Position numbers and translations under genes: made by a program. Below the pieces are notes generated by a model. That model made no database searches, was not told the DNA's origin, and worked only from the letters and a program-made list of their open reading frames with translations. From positions 6,388,501 to 6,452,500 of the forward strand of contig NZ_JAATJK010000001.1 in NCBI RefSeq assembly GCF_011927785.1: a stretch of DNA of 64,000 nucleotides, given 5' to 3'. This DNA comes from Micromonospora profundi. Lineage in GTDB: Bacteria > Actinomycetota > Actinomycetes > Mycobacteriales > Micromonosporaceae. Shown one piece after another: positions 37,518 to 46,644 of the stretch (positions are counted from its first letter, which is position 1; each line of letters opens with the position of its first letter).

Positions 37518-40376
37518 ATGCGTTTCCGCGTCCTCGGGCCGACCAGGGTGCTGCTTGCCGACGGGCGAGAGCTTCCCGTGGGCGGTCCTCGGTTGCGCGC
37601 GCTCCTGGCGCTCCTCCTGCTCAATGCGGGCCGCATCGTTCCCGCCGAGCGGCTGATCGACGGCCTGTACGGCGAGCACCCACCCCATGGACCGGCCAAC
37701 GCGCTCCAATCCCAGGTGTCGCGGCTGCGTCAGGCCCTGCCCGCAGAGGACGCCCTGGTTGAGTTTCACCAGGCCGGCTACCGCCTGGCGGTGGATCCCG
37801 AGGACGTCGACGCGTACCGGTTCGAGCGCCTCGCCGAGTCGGGGCGCCGCGCGCTCGCCGCTGGTGACTGGTCCCACGCGGCGGCTGTGTTGCGCGAGGC
37901 GTCGGAGTTGTGGCACGGCCCTGCTCTGGCCGATGTGCTGAACGCGCCAGCGCAGGCGGCACGGCTGGACGAGCTGCGGCTGGCCGCCGTCGAGGATCGG
38001 ATCGAGGCGGAGCTGGCGTTGGGCGGGCACAGCGCGCTGGTCGCGGAGCTGCGGGAGCTCGTCGTCGCGCATCCGCTGCGGGAACGGGCGCGAGGTCAGC
38101 TCATGCGCGTCCTGTCCGGGCTGGGCAGGCCGGCCGAGGCGCTCGCCGAGTTCGAGGACGCGCGGCGCACGCTCGCCGAGCAGCTCGGCGTCGATCCTTC
38201 GGTGGAGCTTGCCGCGATCCATCTGGCGGTGCTGCGCGGTGAGGAACGCCCGGCGACCGAGCAGGCGCTCCCGAGCCAGCTCACCACCTTCGTCGGGCGG
38301 GAAGAGGAGCTGAAGCGCGTTGGTGACCTGCTCAGCGAGCGGAGACTTGTCACCCTCACCGGCCCCGGGGGAGCCGGCAAGACGCGGTTGGCGATCGAGG
38401 CGGCGGGCCGGGCCGGCGGGGAGGTCCGTTTCGTCGAGCTGGCCGGGCTGACCGACGGGTCGGACGTACCGCAGGCGGTGTTGAGTGCGCTCGGCCTGCG
38501 CGACGCGGGCCTGCGCGCCCCGGCCGAGCACGGCCGACATCCGACCGATCGGCTGGTCGAGGCGCTGGCGCAGCGGCGGCTGCTGCTCGTACTCGACAAC
38601 TGCGAGCACGTCGTCGCCGACGTGGCCCGGCTTGCCGCACGGATGCTGAGCGCCAGCCCGTCGCTGCGCGTCCTGGCCACCAGCCGTGAACCGCTCGGGC
38701 TGGCCGGCGAGGCGTTGTGCCCGCTGTCCGGGCTCACAGTGCCGCCGCCCGACGTCCCGGCGCTGGCCGTCGACGACTACGCGGCGGTGCGGCTGTTCGC
38801 CCAGCGGGCCGCCGACGTCGTACCCGGCTTCGCCGTCACCTCGGCAAACGCCGAGGCGGTGCTGTGCATCTGCCGCACCCTCGACGGCCTGCCGTTGGCC
38901 ATCGAGCTGGCCGCCGCGCGGCTGCGGGCGCTGCCCGTCGCCGAGGTGGCCGTCCGCCTCGACGACCGGTTCCGGCTGCTGTCGGTGGGCAGCCGGGCCG
39001 CCCCGCCGCGACACCGGACGCTGCGCGCGGTTGTCGAGTGGAGCTGGGACCTGCTCGACGACGACGAACGGAGGCTGGCCCGCCGGCTGGCTGTCTTCGC
39101 CGGCGGTGCCACGCTGGAGGCGGCCGGGCGGGTCTCCGGCCTGCCCACCGCCGAGCTTGTCGACGCGCTGACCGGTCTTGCCGACAAGTCCTTCGTGGAG
39201 CTGACCGGCGGCCGCTACCGGATGCTCGAAACCGTGCGCGCGTTCTGCGCCGAACGGCTCGCCGAGGCCGGTGAGGCCGATCAGCTGCGGCGCGCGCACA
39301 CCGCGTACTTCCTGGAGTTCGCCTGGACCGCCAGTGACCACCTGCGTGGGCCGGACCAGGTGCGCTGGCTGCGACGGCTCGACGCCGAACGGGACAACCT
39401 GCACACGGCGCTGCGTCGTGCCACAGCTGCCGGTGACACGGCCGAGGCGGCCGGGCTGGTCGCGGCCCTGTCGTTCTACTGGTGGCTGCGCGGCATGCGC
39501 GGGGAGGGTGCCCGGCTGGCCGCCGCCGTCCTCGACCTGCTCGGCACCGAGGAGCCGCAAGAGCTGGGCGAGGAGTACGCCCTCTGCGTCTACAACGCCT
39601 CGCTCGGAGGGTTCGGCCAGCTGTCGTCCCTCGGGTCGGAGCAACCGCTGCTCTACGGCCTCGACCGACTGCCCCGACAGCCCTTCCTGCTGTATCTGTC
39701 GGGGATCTCGAACGGACCGCCGGCCGGCGGTGTCGAGGACGTCGACGACCTCATGCGGCACCTACGGCGGCTGGCCGGGCCGGACGTCTGGATCAACGCG
39801 CTCGGCACGATGGGGCTCGGCTCGGCGCAGATGTCGACAGGCCAGTGGGAGCAGGCCAGGGCCTCGCTCGTCGTCGCGCTCGACGGTTTCCGGAGCGCCG
39901 GAGACCGGTGGGGGGCCATGATCACACTCGGCGCGCTCGGCGAAGTCGCCGCCTGGCAGGGCGACCCGGACACGGCGAGCGACCTGCTTGACGAGGCAAT
40001 GGACCTGGCCGAGCAACTGGGATCGGTCGTCGACCGGGCCGACATGATGCGTACGCGGGGCGAGATACGGCTGCGCGCCGGTGACCTCGTGGCGGCGCAC
40101 AACGACTTCGCGGAAGCGCTGCACCTCGCCCAGCGCAGCGGCGCGCCGGAGTTCGTGTCCGCCTCCCGGCTCGGCCTCGCCCGGGTGGCACAGCTGCGCG
40201 GGGACCTCGCCGAGGCCCGGCGGCTCTGCGAGGCGGCGCTGGTCGGCGGGCTCACCGGCTGGTACGTCGGGGAGGCCACCCGTACGGAGATCATGCTGGT
40301 GCTCGCGCAGATCGCCGAGGCAGAGCAGACGGCCGCGACAGTGCCTGGCCAGCCGCCGTCAGCGGACGGTGCGTGA
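37518..40376 (+). CDS. AfsR-like SARP/BTAD regulator with ATPase domain
   Basis: 952 residues. An N-terminal SARP DNA-binding domain (MRFRVLGPTRVLLADGRELP) and a BTAD domain (to about 245) precede an NTPase with Walker A TGPGGAGKTRLAIEA, RLLLVLDNCEHV, and LPLAIELAAARLRALP. The C-terminus is TPR-like. GACAAT at 37505-37510, 7 nt before ATG 37518, suggests a leaderless transcript. It is followed 30 bp later by a DrrAB-like exporter, so it likely controls drug export or a metabolite pathway. Confidence 0.88.
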   Translation: MRFRVLGPTRVLLADGRELPVGGPRLRALLALLLLNAGRIVPAERLIDGLYGEHPPHGPANALQSQVSRLRQALPAEDALVEFHQAGYRLAVDPEDVDAYRFERLAESGRRALAAGDWSHAAAVLREASELWHGPALADVLNAPAQAARLDELRLAAVEDRIEAELALGGHSALVAELRELVVAHPLRERARGQLMRVLSGLGRPAEALAEFEDARRTLAEQLGVDPSVELAAIHLAVLRGEERPATEQALPSQLTTFVGREEELKRVGDLLSERRLVTLTGPGGAGKTRLAIEAAGRAGGEVRFVELAGLTDGSDVPQAVLSALGLRDAGLRAPAEHGRHPTDRLVEALAQRRLLLVLDNCEHVVADVARLAARMLSASPSLRVLATSREPLGLAGEALCPLSGLTVPPPDVPALAVDDYAAVRLFAQRAADVVPGFAVTSANAEAVLCICRTLDGLPLAIELAAARLRALPVAEVAVRLDDRFRLLSVGSRAAPPRHRTLRAVVEWSWDLLDDDERRLARRLAVFAGGATLEAAGRVSGLPTAELVDALTGLADKSFVELTGGRYRMLETVRAFCAERLAEAGEADQLRRAHTAYFLEFAWTASDHLRGPDQVRWLRRLDAERDNLHTALRRATAAGDTAEAAGLVAALSFYWWLRGMRGEGARLAAAVLDLLGTEEPQELGEEYALCVYNASLGGFGQLSSLGSEQPLLYGLDRLPRQPFLLYLSGISNGPPAGGVEDVDDLMRHLRRLAGPDVWINALGTMGLGSAQMSTGQWEQARASLVVALDGFRSAGDRWGAMITLGALGEVAAWQGDPDTASDLLDEAMDLAEQLGSVVDRADMMRTRGEIRLRAGDLVAAHNDFAEALHLAQRSGAPEFVSASRLGLARVAQLRGDLAEARRLCEAALVGGLTGWYVGEATRTEIMLVLAQIAEAEQTAATVPGQPPSADGA

Positions 40377-40406
40377 ACGGTCAGCGCCGCCAGGCACCGT
40401 CGTGGC

Positions 40407-41390
40407 ATGACGACATTCGAAGTGGTCGCCGAGGGGCTGGGCAAGCGGTACGGCCCGACCCTCGCGCTCGACACGTTCGACCTGGCCGTGCCGACCGGTA
40501 CGGTCCACGGGCTGCTCGGTCCGAACGGCGCGGGGAAGACGACTGCGGTACGTATCCTCGCCACGCTGCTGCGGTTCGACACCGGCCGGGCGACAGTGGC
40601 CGGCTTCGACGTGGTGCGTCGACCCGACGAGGTGCGTGCCCGGATCGGGCTGACCGGGCAGTACGCGGCGGTCGACGAGATCCTCACCGGCCGGCAGAAC
40701 CTGGAGTTGTTCGGTCGACTGTTCCGGCTCGGCCCGAAGGCAGCCCGCAGGCGCGCCACCGAACTGCTGGAACGGTTCGGGCTCGACGAGGCGGCGGGCC
40801 GGTCCGCCGGTGAGTATTCGGGCGGGATGCGCCGTCGGCTGGATCTTGCCGCCAGCCTGATCCGTACGCCGCGTGTGCTCTTCCTCGACGAACCGACGAC
40901 GGGCCTGGATCCGCGTAGCCGCAACCAGGTGTGGGACCTGGTCCGCGCCCTGGTGGCGGAGGGAACCACTGTGCTGCTGACCACGCAGTACCTGGAGGAG
41001 GCCGATCAGCTCGCCAACCGGATCTCGGTGATCGACGCCGGGCGGGTGGTCGCCGAGGGCTCGCCGGACGAGCTCAAGTCGATGACCGGCGGTGACCGGA
41101 TCGAGGTGGTGGTGCGGGACGCGGCGCAGTTGGCCGGGGCGGAGCAGATCGTGGCCCGGGTGTGCGGCGTGCAGCCCGAGCGGGATACGGAGATCCGCCG
41201 GGTGAGCGCGCCTGTCGCCGACCGGGTCGCCGGCCTGATCGACGTGGTGCGGGCGTTGGACGACGCAGGCATCGCTGTCGAGGACATCGGTCTGCGCCGC
41301 GCGACGCTTGACGAGGCGTTCCTGTACCTGACCGGGCACCGGCCCGACGGGGTGCGCGGGCCGGCCGCACGAGAGGCGGCGGTGGCATGA
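40407..41390 (+). CDS. DrrA-like ABC transporter ATPase (daunorubicin-resistance family)
   Basis: 327 residues. Walker A is GLLGPNGAGKTTAVRI, the signature EYSGGMRRRLDLAASL and Walker B VLFLDEPTTGLDPRS, with TTQYLEEADQLANRI typical of DrrA. A C-terminal domain of about 90 residues is as in DrrA. It overlaps the permease start by ATGA. It powers export of a hydrophobic compound; the substrate is unknown. Confidence 0.92.
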   Translation: MTTFEVVAEGLGKRYGPTLALDTFDLAVPTGTVHGLLGPNGAGKTTAVRILATLLRFDTGRATVAGFDVVRRPDEVRARIGLTGQYAAVDEILTGRQNLELFGRLFRLGPKAARRRATELLERFGLDEAAGRSAGEYSGGMRRRLDLAASLIRTPRVLFLDEPTTGLDPRSRNQVWDLVRALVAEGTTVLLTTQYLEEADQLANRISVIDAGRVVAEGSPDELKSMTGGDRIEVVVRDAAQLAGAEQIVARVCGVQPERDTEIRRVSAPVADRVAGLIDVVRALDDAGIAVEDIGLRRATLDEAFLYLTGHRPDGVRGPAAREAAVA

Positions 41391-42172
41391 CGACGGCGGT
41401 GACCGACGGCTGGACGATGACCAGGCGGAACATGACCCACGTGGTCCGCGCGCCGGAGGAGCTGATCCTCTACTTCTCGTTGCCGATCATGTTCGTGCTG
41501 GTGTTCGGGTACGTGTTCGGCAGCGGCATGCAGGTGCCAGGTGGCGGCAACTACCGCGAGTTCCTGCTCCCGGGGGTCTTCGTGATGACGATGTTGTACG
41601 GCCTCGGCGCCACCGCTACCGGTGTGGCGCTGGACCTCAACCGGGGCGTCGTCGACCGGTTCCGGTCGATGCCGATGGCGCGTTCCGCCCTGCTGGCCGG
41701 TCGTAGCGCCGCCGACCTCATCCGTGCCCTGCTGGAGATGTCCACACTGTTGGTCTGCGGCCTGCTCGTCGGCTGGCAGTGGCGCGACGGCGTGGGGCGG
41801 GCGCTGCTCGCGGTCGGGCTGCTCCTGCTGCTGCGTGTCGCGATCACCTGGGCCGGCATTTATCTCGCGCTGCTGGTCCGCAACCCGGACACGGTAGGCG
41901 TCATCGTCTTCCCTGCGGCGTTTCCGCTGACCGCCCTCTCCAACGTCTTCGTGGCGCCCGAGTTGATGCCGCGGTGGATCGGTGCGGTAGCGGAGTGGAA
42001 CCCCCTGTCGGCGACGGTGGCGGCGATCCGCCACCTGTTCGGCAATCCGGGTCTGGGCGGCGATTCCTGGCCTGCGGAGAACGCCATCATGCTGGCGGTG
42101 CTGTGGCCGGTGGTCCTGATCGCGGTGTTCGCGCCGCTGGCGGTGCGCCGCTACCGGCGGCTGAGCCGCTGA
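41387..42172 (+). CDS. DrrB-like ABC-2 permease
   Basis: 261 residues with six hydrophobic segments. The central motif FLLPGVFVMTMLYGLGATATG and RGVVDRFRSMPMARSALLAGR (ABC-2 signature region) are visible. ATG 41387 overlaps the upstream ATPase stop (ATGA), making the DrrAB-like exporter a translationally coupled unit, probably co-transcribed with the AfsR-like regulator. Confidence 0.92.
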   Translation: MTTAVTDGWTMTRRNMTHVVRAPEELILYFSLPIMFVLVFGYVFGSGMQVPGGGNYREFLLPGVFVMTMLYGLGATATGVALDLNRGVVDRFRSMPMARSALLAGRSAADLIRALLEMSTLLVCGLLVGWQWRDGVGRALLAVGLLLLLRVAITWAGIYLALLVRNPDTVGVIVFPAAFPLTALSNVFVAPELMPRWIGAVAEWNPLSATVAAIRHLFGNPGLGGDSWPAENAIMLAVLWPVVLIAVFAPLAVRRYRRLSR

Positions 42173-42181
42173 CAGTGGGCC

Positions 42182-43429
42182 CTACTCCGGTCGGCGGCGG
42201 GCACCAAGCGCCAGGTACCCGACGACACCGGCGGCGAGCACCCCGAAGCCCGCCACGACGCTGCCAAACGGCAAGTTGACCGCGAGCAGCAGGCAGCCGA
42301 CAAGCCCCAGGCCGGCGAGGACGCGGACTGGCAGTCGCCGGTCCGCGTCCCGGCCCAGGGTCAGCGCCGCGGCGTTGGTGATCGCGTAGTAGACCAGCAC
42401 CGTGCAACTGGAGAAGCCGATCGCGTCGCGTACGTCGCCGAGCAGCACCACCACGATCACCACGGCGGCCACTGCCAGTTCGGCGCGGTGCGGCACCTGG
42501 TGCACCTGGTGCACGGCGGCAAGCGCCCCGGGCAGGTCGCGGCGGCGGGCCATCGCGAGGGTGGTCCGTCCGACACCGGCGACCAGGGACAGCAGCACGC
42601 CGACGACCGCGATGGTCGCCCCGGCGCGGACCACCCAGGCAAGTCCGGGCAGTCCGGCGGCCGTCACGACGTCGACAAGGGGCGCTGCGGAGTCGGCAAG
42701 CCGGTCGGCGCCGAGCACGCCGAGCGTGACCACTGCCAGCACAAGGTAGATAGCGAGCACCGCGCCGAGCGCCAGCGGCACCGCGCGGGGAATGGTCCGC
42801 CGCGGGTCGCGGACCTCCTCGCCGAGCGTGGCGATCCGTGCGTACCCGGCGAACCCGAAGAACAGCAGCCCGGCGGCGGTGAGCACGCCCCGACTCGACC
42901 CGCCGGAGTCACCGAGCCGGTCCAGATCCAGACCGCCTCCACTGACGCCGACGACAGCCACCAGTGCCAGCACCGCGAGCACCACAGCGACCAGCACCTT
43001 CGTGGCGGTGGCCGTCTTGCCGATGCCGCGCAGGTTCACGGCGGTCACCGCGAGCACCGCGCCGACGGCGACGAGACGGGCCTGCCCCGGCCACAGGTAC
43101 GCCCCGATTGTCAACGCCATCGCCGCGCAGCTCGCCGTCTTGCCGACCACGAACCCCCAGCCGGCCACGAAGCCCGCGAGCGGCCCGAGGCGTTCCCGGC
43201 CGTAGACGTAGGTGCCGCCGGACTCCGGGTAGCGGGCCGCCAGCCGGGCCGAACTCGTCGCGTTGCAGTAGGCGATGAACCCGGCAAGCAGCAGTGCGGG
43301 CAGCAGCCCGGCGCCGCCGGCCGCCGCGGCGGCCGGGCCGAAGACCACGAAGACGCCCGCGCCGAGCATCGAGCCCAACCCGATGACAACCGCATCGGGT
43401 ACGCCGAGCCGCCGCGCCAGTTGACCCAC
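42182..43429 (-). CDS. APC-family amino acid permease
   Basis: 415 residues with about 12 TM helices. VVIGLGSMLGAGVFVVFGP is the TM1 substrate loop, RYPESGGTYVYGRERLGP the TM3 region, and GFAGYARIATLGEEVRDPRRTIPRA the TM6-7 region. It takes up or exchanges amino acids or amines. GTG 43429 is close behind the PAP2 gene stop (overlapping transcription, 11-bp gap), with AAGG upstream; an operon with PAP2 is likely. The convergent DrrB gene ends 9 bp away. Confidence 0.88.
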   Translation of the reverse strand: MGQLARRLGVPDAVVIGLGSMLGAGVFVVFGPAAAAAGGAGLLPALLLAGFIAYCNATSSARLAARYPESGGTYVYGRERLGPLAGFVAGWGFVVGKTASCAAMALTIGAYLWPGQARLVAVGAVLAVTAVNLRGIGKTATATKVLVAVVLAVLALVAVVGVSGGGLDLDRLGDSGGSSRGVLTAAGLLFFGFAGYARIATLGEEVRDPRRTIPRAVPLALGAVLAIYLVLAVVTLGVLGADRLADSAAPLVDVVTAAGLPGLAWVVRAGATIAVVGVLLSLVAGVGRTTLAMARRRDLPGALAAVHQVHQVPHRAELAVAAVVIVVVLLGDVRDAIGFSSCTVLVYYAITNAAALTLGRDADRRLPVRVLAGLGLVGCLLLAVNLPFGSVVAGFGVLAAGVVGYLALGARRRPE

Positions 43430-43440
43430 GAGCCGAAACC

Positions 43441-44217
43441 TTAGGGGTACGAGGTGAACGGCCGGTCCCATTCGCGTAGCCGCCCGGGGAGCGGCAGACC
43501 ATCCCAGGGCACCCGGTGCAGCAGCCGGTCCAGCAGCAGCCCGAGCAGCAGCCCGGCCACCGAGTCGGTAAGCCAGTGCCAGCCCAGGTAGGTGGTGGTG
43601 GTGAGGACGACAAGCGGCGGCACCACCCGGATCACTGTGACCAACCGGGTCGGGAGCTGCCGGCCGAAGGTGCGCGCGAGCGGGGCGAGCAGCAGCGCGA
43701 TGACGCCGTACCAGACGATGGCGTTGGCGACGTGGCCCGACGGGTAGGACTGGGCGAACCGGACCGGCAGGTCGTCGTGGAACAGGGGCAGCGTCTGCTC
43801 GGGAGGCAGGAACGGCTCCTTGACGCTGGCGCTCGGCGCGGCGCGGGCGGTCCACACCTTGAGTGGACCGATCGTCAGGTACGTCAGCACGAACCCGACG
43901 ACGGGCGGCAGCAGGGGGCGTACCGAGCGGAGCCGGACGGCCAGCAACACACCCAGCCCGGCGGCGATCAGGGTCAGCGGCGTGCCCTGGCCGAGCAGGT
44001 TGAACACCCGCGCCACCCAGTACGCGACAGCCGGCCGGTGCCCGTCGGCCCAGTCGGCGACCGCCCGGTCCAGCCCGAAAAGCTGGTCGGCGGCGAGCGC
44101 GACGGTCAGCCCGACCAATCCGGCCAGCAGCAGGGCGTCGAACCACCAGCCGGCCGGCCGGACGGGGCGCAACCGCAGCTCACGTCGTACCCCCGAGGTT
44201 TTGAGCACGGCGACCAC
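43441..44217 (-). CDS. PAP2-superfamily membrane protein with degenerate catalytic motifs
   Basis: 258 residues with six TM helices. The motifs are C1 KVWTARAAP, C2 YPSGHVAN and C3 TTTTYLGWHWLTDSVAG. The His of C2 and the His/Asp of C3 are present, but the Arg of C1 (KxxxxxxRP) and the Arg preceding the C3 His region (SRxxxxxHxxxD) are replaced. It may be a phosphatase with altered chemistry or a pseudoenzyme. GTG 44217. It is cotranscribed with the permease. Confidence 0.82.
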   Translation of the reverse strand: MVAVLKTSGVRRELRLRPVRPAGWWFDALLLAGLVGLTVALAADQLFGLDRAVADWADGHRPAVAYWVARVFNLLGQGTPLTLIAAGLGVLLAVRLRSVRPLLPPVVGFVLTYLTIGPLKVWTARAAPSASVKEPFLPPEQTLPLFHDDLPVRFAQSYPSGHVANAIVWYGVIALLLAPLARTFGRQLPTRLVTVIRVVPPLVVLTTTTYLGWHWLTDSVAGLLLGLLLDRLLHRVPWDGLPLPGRLREWDRPFTSYP

Positions 44218-44309
44218 GCTACCGGCCCGGCGGGCGGCCCGGTGTTCGGCGCTGTGGGCCGAGCCACGATGTGCGGCGGATGCGGGGGCGAACCGTCATG
44301 CTTGTGCCC

Positions 44310-45521
44310 GTGCGGATCACCTCTGCCCTCGTCGATCCGGCGCTGCTCGACCTGCCCTGGTCGACACCGCTGGAGGAGTGGCCTGCCCAGCACCTGGTGG
44401 CCCTGCCGCAGGGCATCTCGCGGCACATCGTCCGGTTCGTCCGGCTCGGCGACTACGTGTACGCGTTCAAGGAGACCCGCGAGCGGATCGCCGAGCGGGA
44501 GTACGACCTGCTGCGGGCGCTGGAGCGGATCGACTTCCCGTCGGTGGAGGCGGTGGCGGTGGTCGCCGACCGGCAGACCGACGACGGGGAGCCCCTCGAA
44601 TCGGTGCTGATCACTCGGCACCTTCAGTTCTCCCTGCCGTACCGGGCGCTCTTCTCGCACACCCTGCGCCCGGAGACGATGAGCCGGTTGTTGGACGCGC
44701 TCGCAGCCCTGATCGTGCGGATGCACCTGACCGGCTTCTTCTGGGGCGACTGCTCGCTGTCGAACACGCTGTTCCGCCGGGACGCTGGCGCGTTCGCCGC
44801 CTACCTGGTGGACGCGGAGACGGGCGCCCTGCACAACTCGCTCTCCAACGGTCAGCGCGGCGAGGACCTGGAGATCGCCCGGGTGAACATCTTCGGCGAG
44901 GCGCTCGACCTTCAGGCCGCCGGCCTGCTGCACGAGTCCATCGACCCGGAGGTGGTCTGCGAGGAGGTCGTGCAGCGCTACGAACGGCTCTGGCACGAGA
45001 TCACCTACGAGCAGGCGATCGAGCGGGAGGCCCGGCACGACATCGAGGGCCGCATCCGCCGCCTCAACGAGCTGGGCTTCGACGTGGCCGAGGTCGCCAT
45101 GTCGACGATCGAGGGCGGGCGCTACCTGGTCCGCCCGAAGGTCGTCGACGCCGGCTACCACACCCGGCGGCTGCTGCGCCTCACCGGCTTGGACGCCGAG
45201 GAGAACCAGGCCCGCAAGTTGCTCAACGACCTGGACGCCTACCGGGCGGAGAGCGACCTGATCGACGAGCAGCAGGCGGCACACCGCTGGCTCACCGAGG
45301 TCTTCGAGCCGGTGGTCCGGGCCGTGCCCGCGCACCTACGCCGCAAGCTGGAGCCGCAGGAGCTGTTCGCGCAGATCATCGAGCACAAGTGGCTGCTCTC
45401 CGAGCAGGCCGGCCGGGACGTCGGGATGCGCCACGCCGTCCAGTCGTACCTGGCCGACGTGCTTGTGCACCGCCCCGACGAGCAGGCAGTCCTCGGCGTC
45501 GAGGTCCCCACCGCAGGCTGA
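44310..45521 (+). CDS. DUF4032 protein with kinase-like (lipopolysaccharide-kinase) N-terminal region
   Basis: 403 residues. The N-terminal half is kinase-like: YVYAFKETRERIAEREYDLL, then LIVRMHLTGFFWGDCSLSNTLF resembling a catalytic loop (H-x-x-G...D-x-x-x-x-N) and YLVDAETG. The C-terminal half is DUF4032. The start follows homologue-like VRITSALVDPALLDLPW at GTG 44310, with CATGCT 7 nt upstream. ATG 44298 is an alternative. Function is unknown; phosphotransfer is only suggested. Confidence 0.8.
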   Translation: MRITSALVDPALLDLPWSTPLEEWPAQHLVALPQGISRHIVRFVRLGDYVYAFKETRERIAEREYDLLRALERIDFPSVEAVAVVADRQTDDGEPLESVLITRHLQFSLPYRALFSHTLRPETMSRLLDALAALIVRMHLTGFFWGDCSLSNTLFRRDAGAFAAYLVDAETGALHNSLSNGQRGEDLEIARVNIFGEALDLQAAGLLHESIDPEVVCEEVVQRYERLWHEITYEQAIEREARHDIEGRIRRLNELGFDVAEVAMSTIEGGRYLVRPKVVDAGYHTRRLLRLTGLDAEENQARKLLNDLDAYRAESDLIDEQQAAHRWLTEVFEPVVRAVPAHLRRKLEPQELFAQIIEHKWLLSEQAGRDVGMRHAVQSYLADVLVHRPDEQAVLGVEVPTAG

Positions 45522-45534
45522 TCCGCGTCGGCTC

Positions 45535-46644
45535 TCACTCCACCCAGGAGCCGCCGCGCAGCACGCGCACCACGTTCAGGTCATCGTCGAGCACCACAAG
45601 GTCGGCGCGGAGGCCGACCTGAAGGGCACCCACCCGGTCGCCGAGACCGATGGCGCGGGCCGGGGTGGTGGCCACCATCCGGGCGGCGTCGGCCATCGGG
45701 ATGCCGGCGTCGACTGCGTGCCGCAGCGCGGCGTCCATTGTCAACGTGCTGCCGGCGATCGCACCGTCGCGGGCGAGCCGGGCCACCCCGTCGGTCACTG
45801 TGACGGCCTGGCCGCCCAGCTCGTACTCGCCGTCGGCCATCCCGGCGGCGGCCATCGCGTCGGTGATCAGCGCCGCCCGGTCAGGGCCGGCGGTCGTCGT
45901 GGCGAACGTCAACATTCCGTCGTGCAGGTGCACCCCGTCGGCGACCAGCTCACAGATCACTGTGGGCGCTTCGAGCAGCGCCACCACCGGGCCGGGCTCG
46001 CGGTGGTGCACCTGCCGCATCCCGTTGAACAGGTGGGTGCCGACGCTCGCACCGGCGGCGATCGCGGCGCGGGTCTGCTCGTACGTGGCGTCGGTGTGGC
46101 CCACGGCGGCCACCACGCGCTGGGCGGTGAGCAGCTTGATCGCCTCCAGCGCGCCGTCGCGCTCCGGGGCGAGCGTGACCATCCGGATCGCGCCGCGACC
46201 TAGTTCGATCAATTCGGCCAGCTCGTCGGTGGACGGGTCACGCAGGTGCTCCGGGTTCTGCGCGCCACAGCGGGCGTCCGAGAGGTAGGGGCCCTCGAAG
46301 TGGACACCTGCCAGGATTCCCTCGTCGACAAGCGGCGCGAACGCCTCGGTGGCCGCACGCATCACCTGCAACGGCGAGCTGACCAGGCTGGCCAACAGGG
46401 TGGTGGTGCCGTGCGTCAGGTGGAACCCGGCCGCCGCACGGGCCTGGTCGGCGTCGCCTGTGGTGAAGGTGTGCCCGCCACCGCCGTGCGTGTGCATGTC
46501 GACGAAACCCGGCAGGATCCAGTGCCCGTCCCGGACCGACGGGTACTCGGCCACTGCGGTGATCCGATCACCGTCCCACTCGACGCAGCCCTGCCGGATC
46601 ACACCGGTAGGGGTCACCACTCGGCCGTTCACCCGTACCGTCAT
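45535..46644 (-). CDS. nagA: N-acetylglucosamine-6-phosphate deacetylase
   Basis: Removes acetate from GlcNAc-6-P in amino-sugar catabolism. 369 residues of the amidohydrolase fold. LPGFVDMHTHGGGGHTF is the first metal/active-site region, VHFEGPYLSD the Glu ligand region and VGHTDATYEQTRAAI further ligands; TDAMAAAGMADGEYELGG carries the catalytic Asp region. ATG 46644 has AGGAGG upstream and overlaps the ROK gene stop (ATGA), so it is the third gene of the operon. It ends 13 bp from the convergent DUF4032 gene. Confidence 0.93.
   Translation of the reverse strand: MTVRVNGRVVTPTGVIRQGCVEWDGDRITAVAEYPSVRDGHWILPGFVDMHTHGGGGHTFTTGDADQARAAAGFHLTHGTTTLLASLVSSPLQVMRAATEAFAPLVDEGILAGVHFEGPYLSDARCGAQNPEHLRDPSTDELAELIELGRGAIRMVTLAPERDGALEAIKLLTAQRVVAAVGHTDATYEQTRAAIAAGASVGTHLFNGMRQVHHREPGPVVALLEAPTVICELVADGVHLHDGMLTFATTTAGPDRAALITDAMAAAGMADGEYELGGQAVTVTDGVARLARDGAIAGSTLTMDAALRHAVDAGIPMADAARMVATTPARAIGLGDRVGALQVGLRADLVVLDDDLNVVRVLRGGSWVE

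Noticed and set aside
37347..39761. 804-residue minus-strand ORF over the AfsR-like regulator
   Set aside because: Gln/Arg/Gly-rich composition without motifs; it mirrors the codon bias of the real plus-strand gene, a usual shadow in high-GC DNA.
37518..42172. A secondary-metabolite biosynthetic cluster around the SARP/DrrAB genes
   Set aside because: No synthase, synthetase or tailoring enzyme genes are present on either side, only regulator and exporter.
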